This document shows positions 42,615 to 52,041 of a stretch of 64,000 nt of DNA, in pieces. The position numbers and the translations under genes are program-made. The stretch's first letter is position 1, and every line of letters begins with the position of its first letter. This stretch comes from Diaporthe sp. PMI_573 (Eukaryota; Ascomycota; Sordariomycetes; Diaporthales; Diaporthaceae): NCBI GenBank assembly GCA_021399435.1, contig JAJTUP010000007.1:186001-250000 (forward strand), in the 5' to 3' direction. Below the pieces are notes generated by a model. It saw only the letters and a list, made by a program, of their open reading frames with translations. It ran no database searches and was not told the origin of the DNA.

Positions 42615-44165
42615 ATGTCAGCTGCCATGCTCCGAGTCCCAACGGAGATTTGGCTGCTAGTCTACGAGAAATTCTGCCCTCACTGCCAATCTAACCAGAT
42701 ACCCGACTTCAAGGACCCTGAATATGAGCATGGGAAATCCGCCCTGGCTGCATTGTCACTCACGTCCCGAGCTACGAGGAAATTGAGTCAGCCGATTCTG
42801 TACCACTGCTTTCACCATTACAAGGACCAGAATACCGCGTCAAAATTTCTTCGGACACTGATATCTCAGCCTCAACTGGCAAAGCATGTCAGGATGTTGT
42901 CTCTCCCAACGGGTCAGGTCGACATCGAACATGCGACACGCCGTGACCTTGAGAGTTGGCAACAGGCGGGTGTCAATATCGGTCTGCCTACCCCTGGATG
43001 GATAACTCAGGCCCTATCGGGGAACGGACAATCAAATTATGCGGTACTCGATCAGGAGTCGCACCTTCGTTATCAGAACTCGCATATTGTACATGGCGTC
43101 CACTGGGTTTCTACTCTGCTTATGTTTGACTTGCGCTTATGGCAGCAACTTCTGATAGTAGGACTTGTTTCCAATGGTCTCACACACCTGGCGATATACG
43201 AATTCCTTGGGCCCATCACGTATGCTGAAAGGTCCATAGAGGTCTTTGGGCCCAGTCAGCATCCCGAAAACCCTTTTCATTTCCCAAATCTCCGTGTCCT
43301 TTCCAGCCCATCTTTCCGGCCTCACCAAGACTTTCTCTGGTTCTTTTCCCAGGCGCCACTTCTGAATAGCATGGCTGTAGAGACCTGTTATGGTGATGAA
43401 CTACCCACGACAGCAGAATGGACACCTCCAACGTCATTCACGAATGTGGATGCTCTGTCAATGGTCTGCGGACCTTTTCATCAAGGGTACACGCTGCGGC
43501 TTTGTAACCAGGTACGAGATCTCGAGATTCATTCACTGAGTGATAATGATTTCTGGTGGAGAGTTGCTATAGTGCGGTCATCTCAAGTGTGGGACGCGTG
43601 GCCAAATTCTATCAAGAGTCGACTACGCAGACTGCGCTGGAGCAGCAGTGAGCCGTACGGTCAGCTCCTTGAGGTCCCTAATGATGAGGGATTGTTGATA
43701 TTTCCACATCTTCGTGATTTCCAGAGCTTGGAGACTTTAGAGATCGATCACGGATCGCTTTACCTCTGTCTAATGAAAGGAGGGTTGGACCCAGACATGC
43801 CCGTGGAAGAGGCTCTGAGGCAGTTGCCAACAATTCTGCCCAAGTCAATTCAGCTACTAAAAATTCATTACTATGAATTATTACCTCTGTCCACATTAGT
43901 CATGGAGCTGGACGTGCTCACCTCAGCGAAGGAGACGACCCTTCCGAGGCTTTCTGTCGTCCAAATCGACCTCGATCTCTGCCCAGAGACGTTTCCCTTC
44001 GGGTTACCAGAAGTTCACAGGAGATTACCAGAGGCAATGAAAGCTCTTGGAGTGGTCAGTGCGATGAAAAACGCGGGCATCGACTTGCGAGTTGGCTTTG
44101 GCGTGTACGATGTCTTGCGCGGTATACTCGCTCCTAGTATTCCCGGAAATGTCGGCCTGCGATAA
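42615..44165 (+). CDS. F-box protein with LRR-like body
   Basis: A single exon of 516 aa. The N-terminal F-box is readable: LRVPTEIWLLVYEKFCPHCQ, then ALAALSLTSRATRKLSQPIL. This binds Skp1 in SCF ubiquitin ligases. The rest holds repeated leucine-spaced strands (FQSLETLEIDHGSLYL, ILPKSIQLLKIHYYE) consistent with a substrate-binding LRR-like fold. The C-terminus GVVSAMKNAGIDLRVG is shared with the defective copy at 36305. Fungal genomes carry large, fast-evolving families of this kind. Substrate unknown. The start at 42615 is preceded by a clean leader (tccaacacaATG). Confidence 0.85.
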   Translation: MSAAMLRVPTEIWLLVYEKFCPHCQSNQIPDFKDPEYEHGKSALAALSLTSRATRKLSQPILYHCFHHYKDQNTASKFLRTLISQPQLAKHVRMLSLPTGQVDIEHATRRDLESWQQAGVNIGLPTPGWITQALSGNGQSNYAVLDQESHLRYQNSHIVHGVHWVSTLLMFDLRLWQQLLIVGLVSNGLTHLAIYEFLGPITYAERSIEVFGPSQHPENPFHFPNLRVLSSPSFRPHQDFLWFFSQAPLLNSMAVETCYGDELPTTAEWTPPTSFTNVDALSMVCGPFHQGYTLRLCNQVRDLEIHSLSDNDFWWRVAIVRSSQVWDAWPNSIKSRLRRLRWSSSEPYGQLLEVPNDEGLLIFPHLRDFQSLETLEIDHGSLYLCLMKGGLDPDMPVEEALRQLPTILPKSIQLLKIHYYELLPLSTLVMELDVLTSAKETTLPRLSVVQIDLDLCPETFPFGLPEVHRRLPEAMKALGVVSAMKNAGIDLRVGFGVYDVLRGILAPSIPGNVGLR

Positions 44166-44886
44166 TTACGAATTTCGGGGTGTTTTGAGCTCGTGCTGAC
44201 TTTGGCACCGGAAGATTAGTTACTCGTTTTCAGTCATTGTGGCCTGAATAGGCCTACAGTCCCTATGGAGCTTATTGCATAAAAAGACGTTGCTGGTATT
44301 TTACAGCATCTGTCTCCGGGATGGCCTAAGTTGAACTTCCTTCGCAGTAGCAAGTAGACTGAGAAATTGATTATATTTGAAAAAAGCCCCAAAAAGGATC
44401 AAGGAAAATAAGCCTTGATATCTATCTGCACACTCATGTTGTGAAATTGTTTGTAAACGCTCAGGTGATTGATGCCTGGAGGACTATCGGCACCTTCATC
44501 CGAGCCTTGGTTCCGACGAATTAAGCATAAACAGGGGCCCTTGACGATCCCCACAAGTAAGCTCGTATCGCATCCACCCTCCGCTCCTCCATCAATGCCC
44601 GTCCCCCGCCTCTACCTCGAAATAGAAGGAGAAGCCCACAAAAGCAATCATCCTGCCGAGGCCAAGAATAGGCAGGATGAACAGATTGATGCAATCATGA
44701 GTCGATCTCTTGCTTAGCACAATCCACCCAGGCCTCGGGGTGCGAGCTCAAAATAAGCCACGGACTTTGCCTTCCACAAACGATCCGTTTCCCGTTCTTC
44801 TCTCCTCTCACACGCACAGTCGCCCGCTACAGATTGTAAGCGATAATTGCTACAGTAGCCTTAATCCTAATAATAATCTAATCACC
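44166..44886. other. Upstream region of the CE5 esterase gene
   Basis: Contains an AT-rich stretch and, nearer the gene, a pyrimidine-rich leader (cccgttcttctctcctctc at about 44790-44808) followed by cctaataataatctaatcaccATG. No other gene is supported. Confidence 0.5.
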
Positions 44887-45947
44887 ATGTTGTCCCCCAA
44901 GGCCGCCACCATCCTGAACCTCGCCCTACTGGCGTCCGCTGCCCCCAGCAAGCGCCAATCCACCGGCTCCGGGTCCTGCACGGATCTGCACATTTTTCTC
45001 GCACGCGGGTGGAACGAGGGATACCCCGGCCGCCAGCAGCACCTGGTCGACGCCGCGTGCAACGGCGTGGCCAGCTGCGACTACGAGGACATCACTTTCG
45101 ACGCGACCAACGCGAATGGCTTCGGTGCTGCGGTTGAGGAGGGCCGCTCCTCTGGCGTGGCCCAGGTCAAGGCGTACACCCAGCGATGTCCAGACTCCAA
45201 GATCGCCTTGAGTGGTTACAGCGAGGGTGCAGTGGTTGTGAACAACGTGCTGGCGGACTCCGGGTTGACGCCTAGTTCCAACCCAGGCAACAAGGGTAAG
45301 GACTTGGACTTCCATCCTTTTTCTCGATAGAATTCTCGCTGACGATCTTTTCCCCGACAACAGTCTGTGCCGCGCTTGTCTTCGGCGACCCAAACCACGT
45401 CGCCGATCAGAGCTACAACGTCCAGGCCGGCTCGGCCTACAACGCCCAGAGCCCTCGCTCCGGCGCGTCGCTAGAGCACCTCAACGCCTTCTCCTCGGTG
45501 CTGAGGTCCTACTGCAATGGTGGTGACAACCTCTGCGCCTACGGCGACGGCACGCGTCCCATGGAGGATGGCGCGCACACCAACTACTTCGACCTGTACT
45601 CGGGCGACGCGGGCCAGTTCATCAAGGAGAAGTGCGCCGGCGGCTCATCCGGTGGTGGCGGTGGCGGCTCGACTACGCCGCCGTCGACGGGCTCCGTCTG
45701 CGTCGCTGGAAAGGTGAAGGCGGGCCTGTCTGACAACTACTCCGGTCTGTGCTCGTTCTCGTGCTCCAACGGGTACTGCCCTGACGGCGTGTGCGAGTGC
45801 ACCGAGTTTGGCACGCAGGCCGGCTCGGGCGACGGTCTCGGGCAGGATGGTTGCCCTGCGAATGGGCTGGATGACAGCTACAAGGGCCTTTGCAGCTTCA
45901 GCTGTAGCCACGGGTACTGCCCCACTGGTGCTTGTAGGTACTGTTAG
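44887..45947 (+). CDS. Secreted CE5 esterase (acetylxylan esterase/cutinase type) with two Cys-rich modules
   Basis: Two exons, 44887-45295 and 45364-45947, give about 330 aa. After a signal peptide (MLSPKAATILNLALLASAAP) and a KR propeptide site comes a CE5 alpha/beta-hydrolase domain. Ser112 lies in LSGYSEGAVV, Asp191 in CNGGDNLCAYGDG and His208 in GAHTNYF, with paired Cys as in acetylxylan esterases. A Gly/Ser/Thr/Pro linker leads to two short modules. The first reads DNYSGLCSFSCSNGYCPDG and the second DSYKGLCSFSCSHGYCPTG. These look like the Cys-rich modules at the end of fungal alpha-1,3-glucanases (CBM24-type). The second module stops early after CRYC, so it may be truncated or extended by an unseen exon. 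The likely action is deacetylation of xylan or a related wall polymer. Confidence 0.88.
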
Positions 45948-46782
45948 AAGACCAACGGACTCACGTCCCTATGGTGAAATGATAATACAAATTTGTACTC
46001 TCATGGCGAAGTCCTGGGTCCGATGATTGTATCATGGTGGAAATGTGAAGAGAACACATGTCAAGTCCCTCGCATAATTGCAAAGATCTGTGTGAAACTT
46101 CCATACCGAAAAGGAGAGAGAGAGAAGAAGAAGAAAATGGGAACGATGATGGGAGAAACCGTCAACGGGTATCGAGAAAATAACGCACCGCGGGTCAACG
46201 CGGATAGTCTCACGGTGCGTACACCGGATTTGGCCGAAGAAGGGGTGCTTACTGTAGCATCTTCCAATTTCGTCTTTCTCGATAGCATTGTAGGCATCGA
46301 ACTCGACCGAACCCCTTGTGGTTCAAGCGAGGCTTAGATTTTGTCGCAAGTGGCTGGACCACGGAATCGATTGTGACTTGGCAAGCCAGTCCTAATTATT
46401 CCAAATGCCTCGTATCTTGAGTATAGTTCTGGCTCTTGAGTCCTTACCAGACCCTTGACTGATCATTCATAAGCGGGAAGTCAGCGAACACCCAGTGTTC
46501 CAATGGTCGTCCAACCACGCAAAAGCTGGTAAGCCATCGCCCAATTGGATCTCCCACACCCCGTATTGCATCCCTGCTTTTCGCCCTTACCGATTCAAGT
46601 AGATTCATGTGTAAGCGTACGCAACAACGTCACCAATGTTCTTGCCACTGCCTCAATAGAGGAGTTCACGATGACATCTAATTAGAGTACTGTATCGTAT
46701 TTGTTGTTATTTTGAAGCATCGTCGGCTCATTCCAGTCGGACGATGGTTGCACCCAGGAAGCTCCCGGCCCACATCGAGCAG
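45948..46782. other. Intergenic region
   Basis: About 0.8 kb without a supported gene. A frame at 45993-46337 is open but lysine-run-rich and has no domain. Confidence 0.45.
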
Positions 46783-46790
46783 TATAAATA
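46783..46790 (+). promoter_or_regulatory. TATA box of the secreted DUF7907-like gene
   Basis: TATAAATA lies about 140 bases ahead of the ATG at 46932 and is followed by a C/T/A-rich leader with few G, which is usual for strongly expressed fungal secreted proteins. Confidence 0.6.
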
Positions 46791-46931
46791 TTGGAAAGGT
46801 TCCAGCTCTTCAAGAAAATCTCACCTCGCTATCAGCATCATCATCAGAACGTCTACGATCAATTTAAATCTTCGCAATTCAACAGCTCTTCACAAATCTA
46901 CGTCTCAGACTCAAACACCACCAATATCAAC

Positions 46932-47678
46932 ATGAAGTCCACCATCCTCGCCCTGAGTCTGGCCACTCTCGCCATCTCAGCACCCGCCGTCCGCCGCCAG
47001 GTTCCCCACTATCCACCAACCTCGTCCTCGCAGGCCTTCAAGCTCGTCGCCAACGTGACGGACCCAGCCCTCGACTTCAGCCCGTCCATCAAGAACTGGC
47101 TGGTGCAGGGTTACCACACCGGCGCCGGAACCAACACCGCCGTGCTCGCGCCTTTCGACGCCGCCACCAACCCGGGCCGCATCTTTTACGAGAACGGGAC
47201 CGCCCAGGACCAGGCGTACCACAGCACCAGCCTGCTGACCGACGCCGGCTCGCTCCCCGTGCCTTTCTCCTGGCAGGTCCAGTCGCCCACCGAGTTCGAC
47301 CCGCGCTACCCGGCCCTGCACCACGTGTCCATCAGCATCGGGGAGTCCACGCCCGCATACGTCGCCAGCTTCCCGGTCGTCTACCCGACCGTGCAGAACC
47401 TTCTCGGCCAGGGCACCTTTGTGGCCTGCAAGAACGAGCTGGCTGGCAACCCGAGCCTGGGGGAGGTTGTTACGGTCAACTATGCCTATGCCACCTTTGA
47501 GGGCCCGGATGGCGGGTACGAGTACAATGCCAACATCCCTGAGGGTTGCGTTCCCATCTCGCTGATCCCGGAGTGCGCGGCGCTTGACGGATCGTCCGAG
47601 ACCAGCCACGAGTTTGCGCTGGTTGAGCGGTGCTATCAAGATGTTTCTGCTATCAACTGGCCCGAGTACGGCCCTTAA
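46932..47678 (+). CDS. Small secreted protein, DUF7907-like
   Basis: A single exon of 248 aa starting with a signal peptide (MKSTILALSLATLAISAPA) and a dibasic RR cleavage site. The chain begins the mature part with SSSQAFKLVANVTDPALDF, typical of an abundant fungal secreted family (DUF7907). The family often carries two N-glycosylation sites and a single disulfide near the C-terminus (here GCVPISLIPECAAL, plus RCYQD). Function is not known; family members turn up in secretomes of plant-associated fungi. A TATA box and clean leader support the start. Codon usage is strongly C-ending, unlike several neighbours, and suggests high expression. Confidence 0.85.
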   Translation: MKSTILALSLATLAISAPAVRRQVPHYPPTSSSQAFKLVANVTDPALDFSPSIKNWLVQGYHTGAGTNTAVLAPFDAATNPGRIFYENGTAQDQAYHSTSLLTDAGSLPVPFSWQVQSPTEFDPRYPALHHVSISIGESTPAYVASFPVVYPTVQNLLGQGTFVACKNELAGNPSLGEVVTVNYAYATFEGPDGGYEYNANIPEGCVPISLIPECAALDGSSETSHEFALVERCYQDVSAINWPEYGP

Positions 47679-48270
47679 AGGCTCTTCATCATGATGACGA
47701 GCACGACCTGCCCGCTGTTCTGCCGTGGGTAGTGCTTCACAGTGATGTAGATTGAGGCTGGGGCGAAAGCAGTATAAGGGGCATATTGAGGTACAGGGGT
47801 GGTTGTAGGGAGAGTCAGGGTAATCTAATTTCTATAATAATAATATGATTACTATCTTGTTTCTTTTGATTACACCGTCGTCGTCTCGGGTGTGTAAGCT
47901 GTCAAAGAAACCTGGAGGGATGAATAAAAGACTAATATCATCCACTCCCCTGGTCATTTGTTCAGAAAAGAAAAGCAATCGCCAACGGCCTACATTCATA
48001 ATGTCTCTGGTAGTTCCAAGATTAATTGCTAGCTGACTGTCTCTAAAGAGAAATAATTCTGCCGAAGCAGCCAACTTGAGGAAGTTATTACAATGCCCTG
48101 AGCCTGAAACACATCAACGCATTTCTAGACACTCGCCTGCTGCAATGCCAATGGACGAGGTAACATATACTCGACCTAAGTCGTGGTAGAGAAATTCACA
48201 TGAATATATTGCTGAATGACCAAGGGCTGATCAAACTCGCTGTCAGAGCAAGACAACGCAATAATCTGGT
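47679..48270. other. Intergenic region
   Basis: 3' flank of the secreted-protein gene, AT-rich with an aataataatatgatt stretch. No gene is seen. Confidence 0.45.
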
Positions 48271-48747
48271 TTAGTCTTTGCCTTGCCCGACTTCATTAAC
48301 TCTGCTCATGCGTTCCTTAGGTTTGCTGGTGCATGTTCCCAAAGCGTTTTCAGCCGAGAGAGACATGACGCACTGAGGACCTGGCCGCACGATTTTCCTC
48401 TTCCCAGATGGAGTGTACTTCATGGCGCCTGATTTTTCTTTTCTTGCACATGCAAACATGATGGCATGGTCGACCTCTGAATTTGCCTGTTGTGCTCCCT
48501 GTGTCTGCAGGAGGGAAGATCATCAGAACAGAGTCAGATCAGCCGTTTTGCGACGATATATACTGCAGTGTAATCACATAATGCAAACTGTTCCACGAGC
48601 TTTTACAGCAGACGGTTCCCTTCATCCATGATGGCCAAAAGGGGCCAAAAAGGGGCGGACTGTGTGGGGTACTGGAGCCATCGGCGCTTTGGTATCAATC
48701 GGAGCACACACATGCAACTCGTCATATTGTGGAAGTCCACTGTCATC
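48271..48747 (-). CDS. Candidate small multi-exon gene, incomplete model
   Basis: Two minus-strand stretches look coding. The upstream one, from an acceptor at 48748 (tgaacacag), reads DDSGLPQYDELHVCAPIDTK and on to a stop at 48622. The downstream one, from an acceptor near 48505 (cctcctgcag), reads QGAQQANSEVDHAIMFACAR and VRPGPQCVMSLSAENALGTC, and stops at 48271. An intron starting at GTACCC after KAPMAP could connect them. I could not find a first exon with confidence, so this may be a relic or a small unannotated protein. I do not recognise a family. Confidence 0.27.
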
Positions 48748-49052
48748 CTGTGTTCAGAAACATGACACATCAATTTAGGTATAAATTTATTCAAACATTC
48801 GCATGGTCATAGCACCGAGTAATACTAGCATCAAGCCACTGATGTGCTAGATCTGCACGCACTGTACAGTCTCTGGGGATCCGCTAGCGCCAACAGACAG
48901 GAGAATCAACGGTGAGGACCAATAGGTTCTCTTAAGATTTCTATCTCGGAAACTCAACACGTTTCCCCTCTTCCTGCATAAATTGGCTGGTCTCAAGAGA
49001 AAACTTCACAAGAAATTTGCAGCGGTGCCCCCTACAATCCAACAAAAGAATC

Positions 49053-50103
49053 ATGACTTTCTACGACGTCGCTGTCGTTGGTGGAGGCCCTGCTGGTCTC
49101 ACCGCAGCTGCCTCCCTGGCCCGTCGACTTCATACTGCCGTGGTGTTCGACTCGAAACAGTATCGGAATGCAAAGGCGACTGGCATGTACATGGTTCCCG
49201 GCCACGAGGGCAAAAGTCCGGCAGACTTCCGTCGCGAGTCTCGAGACGGTCTCTCGAGATACCCGACCATCGAATTCCAAGATGTCCGGATCGACAAGGT
49301 CGAGAAGAAGACCGATTCCCACTTCTTACTTACTGATGCTTCGGGCAAGGACTGGAATTTCCGCAAGCTTGTACTCGCCGTCGGCTCGTCAGATATTTTC
49401 CCCGGGATTGAAGGTTATGAACCTCTCTGGGGCGAGCGCATCTTCCACTGCCTCTTTTGCAAGGGCTATGAGGATAAAGGGGCCCGGTCTGCCGGAGTTC
49501 TCGCGGTAGCTCCTATCCCGCTCCCAGCTGAGATGCTGGTTGGCCTTGCCGTCCACGCTGCCGAGAGTAAGTGAAATTAAAGGCACATCGCATTGTTGAC
49601 TACGTCAATTGATTGCGGCACAAGATATGGAGAAATTAACTAACCAATCTTCACTAGATGTATCCCAGCTGAGCGAGAACGTAACTCTCTACACCCAGGG
49701 CAACGATGCACTCACCGCTGCTCTCAAGCCTGCAGTCAGTCAAAAAGACAAATGGACAGTCGAGCCCCGAGTCGTAAAGCGCCTGACCAGAGGTGACTGC
49801 GACTCCGTAACGTTGGATTTTGAAGACGGAACGAGCAAGAACGAAAAGTTCCTGGTCCATCAGCCGCTTACTGTGCCATCCGGGCCATTTGTGCAGCAGC
49901 TGGGACTCGCCACCAGCCCGATGGGTGACATTCAAGCTGAAGGACCCTTCCACCAGACGAGCGTGCGAGGAGTCTTTGCCGCGGGAGACTGCATGACCAT
50001 GTACAAGGTCATCCCGGGGGCCATATCAACCGGCTGTAATGCGGCTGTGGGGGCGTCTACGCAGCTTCAGTCGGAACTGCACGGTTTTCCATCTCCAGTG
50101 TAG
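49053..50103 (+). CDS. GliT-like FAD-dependent disulfide oxidoreductase
   Basis: Two exons, 49053-49566 and 49658-50103 (intron 91 nt, branch aactaac), give about 319 aa. FAD-binding GGGPAGLTAAAS is at the N-terminus, the redox Cys pair is HCLFCKGYED (Cys133, Cys136), and the closing FAD motif is GVFAAGDCMTMYKVIPGAI. This is the small thioredoxin-reductase-like family without a canonical NADPH-binding GxGxxA site, since the region after the Cys pair (VLAVAPIPLPAEM) is shortened. In the fungal GliT/HlmI/DepH group such proteins oxidise dithiols to disulfides using oxygen. Here the gene stands apart from any gliotoxin-type cluster, so the substrate is open. Complete length for the family. Confidence 0.9.
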
Positions 50104-50303
50104 GTGGCCCAACATTCCTAAGAATGGGACCGGTGGGAGCCGTGGTAGCGAATCAATATTGGGAAATGACGACACGTGCAATAGATACATTTTACATGAA
50201 ATCATGATTTCCCACGAGATGTCTATTTTCTAGGCCCGCCAGCAGCACATAGAACTAGTCAGAGAAACATTCCAGAATTGAGCCTGCACCAGATGAAGTC
50301 CGC

Positions 50304-52041
50304 TCATTTGCCTGGAACCGCTGGGAACTTCTCATCCCAACCTGAAATGTCATCACTGTTCTTGCGGACATGTCCCTCCTCGCTGCATATGAAAGTCCGC
50401 AGCGAGCTTTCAGATCTCTTGACGCCGATCGACTCGGACCAGGATCTAGGCTTCTTCCACAATTGCCGATCCTGTCGTTGACCTTGTCGGCTCTCATATG
50501 GCGGAGCCTCTTGTGCACCATCATCATTCTCACAGAGAGGGTCCTTTTCCAAGTCCATGACCATCACCCTGGTGTTGTTCCGAGACGTTTCGATGTGGTG
50601 AAGGCACCCACGGCAGACGTCCCAGTTCGGATCGCGGCTCCGGAGGTATCTCAGTGTCGCCCAGTTGAAGATGTTCCAGAATACGCAGAGCAGGACTATG
50701 TTGGCCACGACGACTGATATGATGAGTGATCCAGTGTCCTTCTTCTGCGGAACGGAGCAGATGTACTGCATCTCAAATCGTGCATGATTGCCAGCCAAAT
50801 CAGGCGAGCCTAGGATGGGACTCGGAATAATCGTGTCATTTCCGGTCGCATCTGCAATGGTGTTGACTAAGTAATCCATTGCATCTCTTGAAGCGAACGC
50901 GTTATCTCCCCGGCTGAAGTCCAGGTCCCACATGACCACCGAATAGTATGACTTCGCAAATACGTCGAGGAGTCTGGCTACACTTCCCGGATCTCCTTGA
51001 GCCAAGGCGAAGGGTTCGTCGGCTTGGCTGCTGTTGGATGGTGAGACGAGGCTTGCGCTCTGTCCGGGACTGATTATTGTTGTCGAGAAGAAGTCATCGG
51101 CGGTGATATCTGCAGATTCTGTTTTCTTGAGACCTGCATTTGAAATAATTGGTCAGTGCAGGTACGTCAACCGGACATGCATTGCGACATACCTAGCGTC
51201 GTTCCAGAGAATTCCATGGTATCGTTTAAACCATGAATCTCGTCCATCAGTGCATTAAAGGTTGACTGCCTAATGGCTCACATATTCACAGTCAGTCCAG
51301 TCCTAGTCTCTGTCTGCCAAAGACAATTTCAAAACAAAGAGTAAGTTCGCGTTCACTCACATGAAGTCATAGACGGTCCACTGGCTCAAGCTAGACCGTT
51401 GCTCGAAGAGGAATTCGGTGCCACTGAAAGACTGTTGGACCGTGATGTTCACAGGAATTTCGGCGTCAAATTTGCAATAGACTGGTCCAGTCTACATACT
51501 GGTCAGTACTTCAACGTACTAGGTGTGCTTTCAAAAATCAGTGGCGTACCTGTATCTGTAGCTTGGCAGAGGTTGATTGTTGTTGCGATGTGAAAATTAC
51601 CATCAAATCTCCCATTTGGCAATCATAAAGTGTGTTGTTCAAGTAGGTCGTGGTACCAAGAGTCTTCGAGTGCAGACCTGGATACACAGCTTCGTCATCA
51701 GGGCCCAAGGTGGTGTTCATCATGGTAACGGTATAGCTGGCAGTCTGTTGATTCGACGTGTAATACGGATTGCCTATGGCAACTCCTGGAGACTGGCATG
51801 ATGATCGAGCGGTACTGATCCAGGACCATGGTGCGTTCAAATACCAGTGTTCCTCTTCCAGTGTCGAATTGGGATTTGTGGTATAAATCACACTTTGCAC
51901 ATATCCATCGGCAGCGATGTTGATGAATGTGAATAGAGCAACTGCAGCTGCACCGCACACTGTGACGAGTGGGGTGAACCAGCGAAAAGGATACGGCCGC
52001 TCGATGGTATATCGAAATTGTGAGGAGTATTCTCGGGCCAT
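50304..52041 (-). CDS. Two-pass membrane glycoprotein of unknown function
   Basis: Four exons, 52041-51550, 51491-51361, 51269-51193 and 51133-50304, all phase-consistent, give about 509 aa. A short cytoplasmic N-terminus (MAREYSSQFRYTIERPYPFRWF) precedes a hydrophobic helix (PLVTVCGAAAVALFTFINIA). A 300-residue Asn-rich, multiply N-glycosylatable lumenal or extracellular domain follows, with several Cys. A second helix (LIISVVVANIVLLCVFWNIF) leads to a cytoplasmic tail with CRGCLHHIE and a Ser/Arg-rich C-terminus. I know this architecture from a large uncharacterised ascomycete family; no domain with a function was recognised. The start at 52041 gives the compact N-terminus; a longer frame from 52110 is possible. 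Confidence 0.82.
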
